Shown in pieces: positions 11,764 to 21,700 of a stretch of 64,000 nucleotides of DNA. Made by a program: the position numbers and the translations under genes. The notes below the pieces were generated by a model that saw only the letters and a list, made by a program, of their open reading frames with translations, was not told the DNA's origin and did no database searches. The DNA is from Harmothoe impar (lineage: Eukaryota; Annelida; Polychaeta; Phyllodocida; Polynoidae), in NCBI GenBank assembly GCA_947462335.1, contig OX381704.1:49542942-49606941 (forward strand), in the 5' to 3' direction. How positions within the stretch are numbered: position 1 is the first letter of the stretch; the number at the start of each line of letters is the position of its first letter.

Positions 11764-12131
11764 GGCCACACCAAATTAAAAAGTTGGTCTACGGATTTTC
11801 TTTTCCAAAAATAGGTGCGGTAGGTTTTTTTTGGGTTTTTTTCCCCCAAATTTTTTTTTGTCTATGGATTTCAACCTTAAATTAGGGGGGGTGGGCGAAT
11901 TTATTTTTTTCCTAAGGGAAAAAATTTATACAAACTGATATTTTCTGGTTAACGATGGCAGAAAAGGCCACCAAAAAAAAAAATAATAAAAAAAAATCCA
12001 ATTTCTCAGAAAATGATGCGGGCGCAGTCCATAGACATAATTTTCTTCTTTTTTTTCTTTTTTTTTAAATTTCCTTTTTCGAAAATTTGGTGCGGGAAAT
12101 CCGTGGACCAACTTTTTTATTTGGTGTGGCC
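11764..12131. mobile_element. 368-bp MITE (PIF/Harbinger-like)
   Basis: The termini GGCCACACCAAATTAAAAAG and, inverted, GGCCACACCAAATAAAAAAG are both flanked by TTA (11761-11763, 12132-12134). The subterminal TTGGTC-ACGGATTTC is also inverted at the right (AAATCCGTGGACCAA). GGCC ends, TWA target and A/T tracts link it to the MITE at 242-645. Confidence 0.8.
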
Positions 12132-12668
12132 TTACCTAAATATCATTGTATTTCTATTGTCGGACCATCACTTTCTATTGTGGGTGGTCCTTTTTATTTT
12201 TCCCTCCGACATTGGGATATACAGGCTTTCTGTACAAAAAATAAATAAAATGCCCAGAGGCTAACTTTTATTTTTATTTTATTTTTTTTTTATTTCGTCC
12301 TCCGTGTATTGATAAATTTTTGAAGGATCCGTAACCCAAATTTGAAAATAGTGTGACCTGAAAAAAGATATAAGTGTATATCAAGATAAGACACATTATC
12401 TGCTCTGTGCAATGGGATGCCTACTTTTAAACCTATAAATGAAATTTCAGCAGTTAATCTGCTCTTTTGTCTCAAATATAAAGTCGGCAACCAATGGATC
12501 TAACAGTTTAACCTAAACACTCGTGTTTACCTAACACAGAGATGTTATTTTAACCACCTGGCAAATACTACACATGAACATATATTTTCAGGACGGATTA
12601 CGAAACACACATTGCTGGTAGAGGATTGTTTGTACAAAAGTCTGTCGTGGGTTTAAGGGGATCCAGCA

Positions 12669-12788
12669 ATGGCCTACTCTAAGGCACTGGCTGAGAAAAC
12701 TCTCAACGCGAGCGTCTCCCCAGCCGTAGAGTGGAGTCGGGAGCAGGTGGGGGAGTGGGTCACAGATCTAGGGTACCCACAGTACAAG
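12669..12788 (+). CDS. SAMD15: SAMD15-like exon 1
   Basis: Starts ATGGCCTACTC and ends CAGTACAAG before donor GTGAGG. It encodes 40 residues up to the first SAM helices (GEWVTDLGYPQYK). Confidence 0.85.
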
Positions 12789-15700
12789 GTGAGGATGCAC
12801 TACGTACATAAACTATTTATCAACTTGGACCTGGTACCTGCAACATAGAAATTGAGAAATTGATAATCCATTCCCAGTGAACAAAGAAACGTTATACAAC
12901 ATTTTATAACATTATAAAACGTTTCTCTAAGGCTCCTTACTATGGCAAAATGTTATTTTGACGTAAAATAACGTTTTTTGTTAGCTGGGTTGTGTAATGC
13001 ATAGCTTAGACTGATTACAATTTTTTTTTATCAGATCTTCAATTTGTTACGACCTCAATATCAAAATTGTCAAATGTTATATACTTATTAATGGACACAA
13101 AACTTACCAGATCACAGCTTATCCACTGAAAAATACACATCGTTTTTGATGTTTTAAATGACAACTGATTTTTATCAACTTTTCAGAATTGCTTTGTTGA
13201 CAATTACATCTGTGGCCGTAAGCTGATTTTCATTGACCAGTCCTCCCTTCCATTGATTGGTGTGAATGAGTATATCCATGTAAAGGTAAGTCGACAACCA
13301 AACAAAGCATTATGATATGCGGTTAAGAAACGCTTTCAGTTCATTGATGCTACCATTGTAGTTCCTATTGCTGCTGTATTCACCATGTCTGCCAGCCCAA
13401 ATGACTGGCTATGGTCCTTGTCTACATGCCAGTTTTTACGGCTTGTAAATCAGACTGTTATTAAGGTTTCTAGAGAGTAAACTAGAAAGCCTGAATATTT
13501 TGTAGAAAGTTACCCAGAATTATACAAATTGTAATTATTAAAATTATTTGAATATACCAGTAACAACTATTCATCATCACAGCCTAGCTCAATTCTAGCT
13601 CTATACTAAATTTCTAAATACGATTGTTTCACCTGTGTATCCTGGCCTGCAAACATTTAGTCGGGCCTGCAGAATAACAAATCTGCAGGACCGAATGTCC
13701 TGCAAGGCAAAAAAAACTTTCGTATAGACTGCAGTCCCTATTGCTGTAGCATTTACAGTTCATAGTACAATGCTCCTCATGCAATCCCTGTTGCAGCTAC
13801 TATATTGCTGCTACTCTTGCAGTTCCCATCACAGCTGCATGCTCGCCATGTAGTTCCTTTCTAGTGCTGTTGCATCTTGAGTCCCGGTGACTGCTGCTCT
13901 TGCAATTCCTGTTGTTGCTGCATCAATTTTGCTGTCCCTGTTGGTGCTACTCTTGCAGTTTCTGTTGCTGCATCTGCAGTTCCTATATTGCTGCTATTCT
14001 TGCAGTCCACGGTGCTGTTACACAGTTGCAGTCAATAGAGCCTTCCCCCAGCACTATCAGCAAAGAGCAAATAATACTTATTATCTTGCATATTACCATA
14101 AGTATTATTTGCTCTTTGCTATCAGTGCAGACCAATGCAGGCCGTGGCTTTTAGTCATTTAATAGCATGCCACCATATGTACCTCTCAGTAGATAGTGCT
14201 GCAGCATTGGAGATATGTGTTGTTAGGGAGATAAACAATAAGAACAGTCGTTGCTAGGCAACCATCTGTCTTAGCAACAAACCAGTAGAAGGTGTCACCA
14301 CCCTAAAGCACTAGGCCGTGTTCGGAAATTTCAATATTGACCACCATCGACCTGCCATTTGAAACACTTAAAACTCTCACAGTGTTTAGCCACCTATACC
14401 ATATTTTAGCTTATGACATGCAGAAAAATATATAACGGGTGTGACCCCAAAAAGTCAGGCTAGATTTTGCGTCAATCGCCATGGTAACCGGGTAGTGGTT
14501 TTGTACAGTGAGGCCTACGCAGCGTATAGATACACTATAGGGCCGTTTCACCCCCATAAACATACACTGTTTATATGGAGTAGATAAATCCTTCTTTTAG
14601 GACTATAAATAAACACTTTCTGATAACCCTAATAACAAATAACCATGTATTTAACCCTTCTTTCCCTCCCCTATAGGCTAAATTCCGCAAAATAACAAAG
14701 TTCATAAGGGACTCTTTGGCCAGTAAACCCGGAAGTGACCCGATTTAGGGTGGTGACACCTTAAACGAAGACGGGTTGCCATGGTTACGAGTAAACATTT
14801 TTTTAAATGACATATTAGAGCGTCCTTAACAATAAAAAAACACTATATAAGGTCTAACTAACAGATTTTAGCTTTATTTTGGCCAAAAATATATCCCCGG
14901 GGGTCCTGCAACTAGCCAAAATCGACAAAAATTGCGGCCGTTTAAGCGAGTCCTTTCTCGACGAACCTACCGAAAAATCTAGCCTGACTTAGTTTATACA
15001 AATACCACTCCAAATGAAGCTTAAGACATGAGGTTTCAGGAGGTATACCCCGCTAAGCCCTGTGAGAGTTACAGACATGGCTAGAGCGAGCCAGAGGGCA
15101 AGTATGTGGATGATTTTCATGTCAAAATCACCAGTTTTGGCCACAAATTAGGCCCCGGGGGCCTATCATTGTTGTTTATTTACCATAGCAACCCATAGCA
15201 ACCAATGGAATGTGCAACCTAAGGCCATAATAAGCAAGCACAGTGAATACACTTCACTCCTACTGCATAATATTCCAAAAAAATAAAGAAAATCAATGAA
15301 AAAAAAGAGTCCCTGCCTACTATTTCCACCAATGCAAGGCCCTCCCTTTAAGGTGTCACCACCCTAAAGCACTAGGCCGTGTTCGGAAATTTCAATATTG
15401 ACCACCATCGACCTGCCATTTGAAACACTTAAAACTCTCACAGTGTTTAGCCACCTATACCATATTTTAGCTTATGACATGCAGAAAAATATATAACGGG
15501 TGTGACCCCAAAAAGTCAGGCTAGATTTTGCGTCAATCGCCATGGTAACCGGGTAGTGGTTTTGTACAGTGAGGCCTACGCAGCGTATAGATACACTATA
15601 GGGCCGTTTCACCCCCATAAACCTACACTGTTTATATGGAGTAGATAAATCCTTCTTTTAGGACTATAAATAAACACTTTCTGATAACCCTAATAACAAA

Positions 15701-18700
15701 TAACCATGTATTTAACCCTTCTTTCCCTCCCCTATAGGCTAAATTCCGCAAAATAACAAAGTTCATAAGGGACTCTTTGGCCAGTAAACCCGGAAGTGAC
15801 CCGATTTAGGGTGGTGACACCTTAAACGAAGACGGGTTGCCATGGTTACGAGTAAACATTTTTTTAAATGACATATTAGAGCGTCCTTAACAATAAAAAA
15901 ACACTATATAAGGTCTAACTAACAGATTTTAGCTTTATTTTGGCCAAAAAAATATCCCCGGGGGTCCTGCAACTAGCCAAAATCGACAAAAATTGCGGCC
16001 GTTTAAGCGAGTCCTTTCTCGACGAACCTACCGAAAAATCTAGCCTGACTTAGTTTATACAAATACCACTCCAAATGAAGCTTAAGACATGAGGTTTCAG
16101 GAGGTATACCCCGCTAAGCCCTGTGAGAGTTACAGACATGGCTAGAGCGAGCCAGAGGGCAAGTATGTGGATGATTTTCATGTCAAAATCACCAGTTTTG
16201 GCCACAAATTAGGCCCCGGGGGCCTATCATTGTTGTTTATTTACCATAGCAACCCATAGCAACCAATGGAATGTGCAACCTAAGGCCATAATAAGCAAGC
16301 ACAGTGAATACACTTCACTCCTACTGCATAATATTCCAAAAAAATAAAGAAAATCAATGAAAAAAAAGAGTCCCTGCCTACTATTTCCACCAATGCAAGG
16401 CCCTCCCTTTAAGGTGTCACCACCCTAAAGCACTAGGCCGTGTTCGGAAATTTCAATATTGACCACCATCGACCTGCCATTTGAAACACTTAAAACTCTC
16501 ACAGTGTTTAGCCACCTATACCATATTTTAGCTTATGACATGCAGAAAAATATATAACGGGTGTGACCCCAAAAAGTCAGGCTAGATTTTGCGTCAATCG
16601 CCATGGTAACCGGGTAGTGGTTTTGTACAGTGAGGCCTACGCAGCGTATAGATACACTATAGGGCCGTTTCACCCCCATAAACCTACACTGTTTATATGG
16701 AGTAGATAAATCCTTCTTTTAGGACTATAAATAAACACTTTCTGATAACCCTAATAACAAATAACCATGTATTTAACCCTTCTTTCCCTCCCCTATAGGC
16801 TAAATTCCGCAAAATAACAAAGTTCATAAGGGACTCTTTGGCCAGTAAACCCGGAAGTGACCCGATTTAGGGTGGTGACACCAGAATCATTGAATTCCTT
16901 GGGTCCAATTTAGGAGGGGTAGGTACCCAGCTAACAAAAAAACGTTTACATTACCAGGATTTAACGTTTGTAGAAGGTTTGCAAACGTTTGCAAAAACGT
17001 AAATAGAACGTTTTTTTAACGTAAAAACGTTGACACCAAATAACGTTTTTATAACGTTTTCAGCCAAACGTTTGTCTGTAACGTTATATAAACGTTTGTT
17101 CAACGTTTTTCAGAAAATAAGCCATTAGTGTAGGTATATAGACAGTGCTGCGCCCTAAAGTGGCTGTGTCAGTTCCATATTCACCATGAAATAAAAATAA
17201 AACGCATATCTAGCATAAAATCTGACCAAATAGTGTGGTTTCATCTCAGTCTAAAATCGAAATATTTTACATGTGTGATCAAAAACATTCCACAGGGCTT
17301 AACCGAGCCTAGAACTCAGGATCCTCTGCATGTGAGACTAACACTCTACCCCTACCCTATTGCGGACATGCTAGTAAGTGCACTAATACTGAAAGCTATA
17401 CTTGTACCACATTGAGACTAAAGGTCCTACAACAGCCCAGTCTCGGACCCCGACTGTATGTAGGGGGGTAGATGGGGGGGGGTCCCCATGTCGCATGTCG
17501 ATTTTAAGAAATGACCATGTCACATGTCACTAAGGAAAAAGCCATGTCACTAGTGTCACTAAGGGATTCATACATGGGGGTCATGGGGCCGCAGGGCCCA
17601 CGACATTTTGGAAAATTTACAATCTACAGGGCCAAACTTTGAAGAAAAAGTTGGGTGACCTACTGTGCTCCAAATGATGGATTTTTCTATATGTCACTAA
17701 GCCCCATGTCGCATGTCGATTTTAAGAAATGGCCATGTCACATGTCCCTTAAATGGCCATGTCACATGTCGATTTTAAGAAATGGCCATGTCGCCATGTC
17801 GATTTTAAGAAATGGCCATGTCGCCATGTCGATTTTAGGGGTCTATACCCATTATGTATACAGTCTGGGAGAGTCCTTATGGACGGACCTGTATTTGATA
17901 TTACCAATCTGCATGTTGTGTGATAGTCAGAACCACAGGCTTCTGAGTGAGCCTGATTCTACCCGTGGCCTCGTTAGCTCAAGCAGGAGAGCCTGGGACA
18001 GCCAATCTAAAGGTCCTGGGTTCGATCCTCAGGGTGACTTTTAGTGTACATGTTACTGCAATGCTCGTCTAAATCATGTGCAAACCTTTTGCATACCTCT
18101 TGCAAACCTTTTGCAAACGTTTTCTAGCCGTTTGAAAAACGTTCTACAAAAACGTTTTGGGGTAACCTTTTTCCAAAAGTTTTCTTCCAAACCAGGTAGA
18201 AACGTTTGCAAACGTTTGGAAAACGTTTGTTGTTAGCTGGGTATGATTATAACCAACCTCAGGACCATGGAAAACTGTGTTGCTAGGCAGATATACAATT
18301 AAAATAGTCATGGCTAAGTAACCAGCTATATTAGCAACAAACCAATAGAATCATTGAATTCTTTGGGTCTAATTTAGGGGGGTAGGCAGTGTTAAAATAG
18401 TGTTCTAAGCCATATCTAAGTAACAAGACATGGAAATCTGATATTTTGGTGGCCATCTTGGACTTTGGCGGCCATCTTGGATTATTCACAATTTTTTTTT
18501 GTACACACACCATATCTAAAAACCGATGATCAGAGCATTCTGGTGGTATATGGCGTACTTCAGTCTTTTTTGGTGATAGGTGTTCAGGTAATCAGCCTTT
18601 AATGCTGCTGCATTAAAATGTCAGAATCCGGGGACAACTACCCAGTAAACACAACTACGTTGGTCAGAGGTAAATCTATGTTGAATTTTGGTCTGAACTA

Positions 18701-21700
18701 CGTAATTTTACAAGGTTTATGAACGTCAAAATGTTAAGGTTTATTCTCTCAAACCTACAGGTCTGATTTACGTAGGTAATTTACGTAAATCTACGTTCAA
18801 CTGGGATTTAAACACATTACATATAATTCTAAATAGTGGGATTCAGACAAAGACTTGCATTATATTGCAGACAAATTTACATTTAAAATGTCATTTCATT
18901 CTATATAGTATGTTCTTGTAGTTCAACTGAACAGCCTCACATACAGTATAGATCTGTTGGGCTGCAGAGAGGCTTTGTATTTCTTCTATTACCACAAATG
19001 TGGTGTCCGCTCAGTAAAGTGCCACAAAACACACATTCACGCCCAACACTTCAGTCTACTCTCCTTTATATATAAATATTATATTGAATACGGTTTATTT
19101 GCATGATATTGAATTCATAATTAATGAGAATTTACTGCTTGAATGTGGTAGAATTGTTAAAGAGCTGTAACAGTCTCTCCATGATTGATAGTGCTGCCAC
19201 CTAGTGTGACACTGAGAAGTCATCTACCCACTTGAAGTTGAAAAGTTATGTCTTTTTACGTAGATCTACATAGATTTATTACATATATTTATGTCTGAAT
19301 GAGGTAGATTAACGTAAATCAGACGTCTACGTCTGTTGAACGTAAATAAACCTTAACGTTTTGACGTCTACAAACCTTCCAAAATTACCAATCTCAAACC
19401 TTTTGGTTGGAAAACTACCTAGAGAAACCTCTGAGCTACGTTAGAAATACGTAGGGTGTTTTCTGGGTAAGCATATCTCACTATTAAAATCAAAAGCCAT
19501 AGCCCTATTCTACACACACACAGGGCGACATCCACCAGCCACCCTTTTTTTGTATCATGTTTGGTTCATGAATTATAGTTGAAATAGAAATGTATGTTGC
19601 TAAATAATGCATACAGAAAATCAAGTGGGGAAAAGGGGTATGATCCCCTTATAGTGTAGATATGAGAATAGAACGGATAAACAAGACCTGACCTAATTGA
19701 AAAGAAAAACGGGGATTGGGGGGCAGAGCCCCCCGCCCCTATGAGTAAGGAACCAGAGTAAGACTGGGTTAAGTCTATCCGTAATCTGGCAAAATGGATG
19801 TGGGGGCGATCATTTACTGTGACAGTTACAATGGAAAAAGGTTAGAACCTAACCCTAACCCTAACCCCAACCCTAACCTTAACCCCAACCCTAACCCTAA
19901 CCCACCTAACCCTAAGAAAAAAAGTATTATTAGTACTGTAACTGTCACAGTAAATGTTCGCCCCCACATCCATTTAGCCAGATTACGAATAGCGTCTTCG
20001 GTAAGACTGGATTAAGTCTATCCGTAATCTGTGGCGCCATCTATGGTTTTATTTTAACAGACTCCTGCCAAGTAATACACGCAGTAACGGTGCCACGGGG
20101 CTGGTAGCCCCAGCAGGCAGTTAGTCGGGTAAACATTTAGGTGGATTTTACCAAGTTCCAAGGGCTCCCAAAAATGTACTCCCATATGTTTTATCATTCT
20201 GTCTTACATGACTTAGTATACCGTATTCGACGTAATAAGCGCACAGGGCGCTTAAAAAATTATTCTGGACACCTTTTAGTAGTTAAGAGTTTAATTGGGG
20301 TAAAAATTGAGATATTTTTGGTTATTTCTAGTTTAAAAATCACCCCAAAACAGGGGGTGTGCGCTTATTAGGGGGTGTGCGCTTATTACGTCGAATACGG
20401 TAGGTGTTCTTTATCGATTCCATATCTTGATTATTATGTACAGCAATTATTTCATTTGCAATAGAACCCCCTACTTCTGCAGTTCCCACCACTCTGCCCA
20501 CCGCGGCTGTATGCTCGCCATGCAGTTCCCTCCTATACTATAGTAGTAGGGACAGGAGAAGGAAATCCAAAGTCACATAACAGGAAATATTCCAAGGTCA
20601 ATGGTTTCTCCATGTCATTGGGATTCCAAATCATTTTCAATCTTGTTTATAACTTATCTAGAAGCTGAGAAAATTGGATTTGAAATGATGAATATGGGCT
20701 GTTGTGTACACTATGGTTTATAGTGTAATATGCTCTCTGGAACTGTGATCTGGAGATGGCCTGTGCTGACAGGGATACTTGTTAACTGTGGTTTCTAATG
20801 TTTTGTGGGCTGTGGTATATGATGTTCAAAGAATAATATTAATGGAGAAGTAATGGGACATCATCAAGGATGGATGGAGGGTCCTGTATAATAAGGATGG
20901 AGACCCTGGAGTACTGTGAACGCACCTGGAGGAGGGTCAGAAGTATGGTGGGTGACTTTTCATTTTGGTCAAGAGTCTGGGGAGAAATGCTTTGTCAACT
21001 ATTGGGGGTGTACTTGAAGGACTGAAGGAAAAACTCAGCATGATGAAGAGGAGCTTAGAGACCCTGGAGGAGGGGCCAGTCTGGAGGAATAGGTGACTCT
21101 TGATGATACGCATAGAAGAACTTAGAAAATGGGTAGGAAAACAGGTGAATCACCCAGAGAATTAATGGAGGATCCCAGAGGAGGGATTGAGTGGGTAAAG
21201 GTGCTAGATGAGGGGTGCAATGCCCTGGAGTTAATGTTATAGAATGGGTGAGGGACACTGACAAATGGATGGGAAAAAACTGGGAACAGTTGGGGGACCA
21301 TAGATAAATGGCATTGGGTAGGTCAGAACCCTGGATGAGCATGGATGACCCCTATAAAGGGGTTAGAGTTACCAAAAGTGACACAAAATTTATTCAAAAT
21401 TACGGTGCCTCGCCCTGCCTCCATCTGCATTTCAGGCATATGACACATAACATACATATAATGGTCCCACTTGAAGCCACTTGAAAATTAATTAATATTT
21501 GCTGTGCTAAACTCTGTAGATTTAGTATCTAAATCACATAATGCATGAAAATACCATGACATGGAGAAATATATATATTCATCTTGTAGGCCACTCTCTC
21601 CTCCTTCAAATAAGCCATATACCATCATCATTCAACTCCTGGTATTAGGTTCATGGTGAAGTAAATTGTGAGAGGCTATCCCTCCTGGGTGTGAACCACC

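Larger units (their letters stand above)
16926..18241. mobile_element. 1.3-kb TA-flanked element with AACGTTT repeats
   Basis: The ends are CCCAGCTAACAAAAAAACG and, inverted, CCCAGCTAACAACAAACG; TA lies at 16924-16925 and 18242-18243. Subterminal DNA on both sides is a dense field of AAACGTTT / GCAAACGTTT motifs (16940-17110, 18085-18230). The core has been colonised by SINE-like pieces and a minisatellite, described separately. Confidence 0.7.

Noticed and set aside
13887..14162. Leucine/cysteine-rich frames
   Set aside because: Derived from a TTGCTGC-type minisatellite within a SAMD15-like intron.
19851..19916. True telomere or chromosome end
   Set aside because: It is short, contains variants, lies inside a foldback, and single-copy gene exons flank it on both sides.
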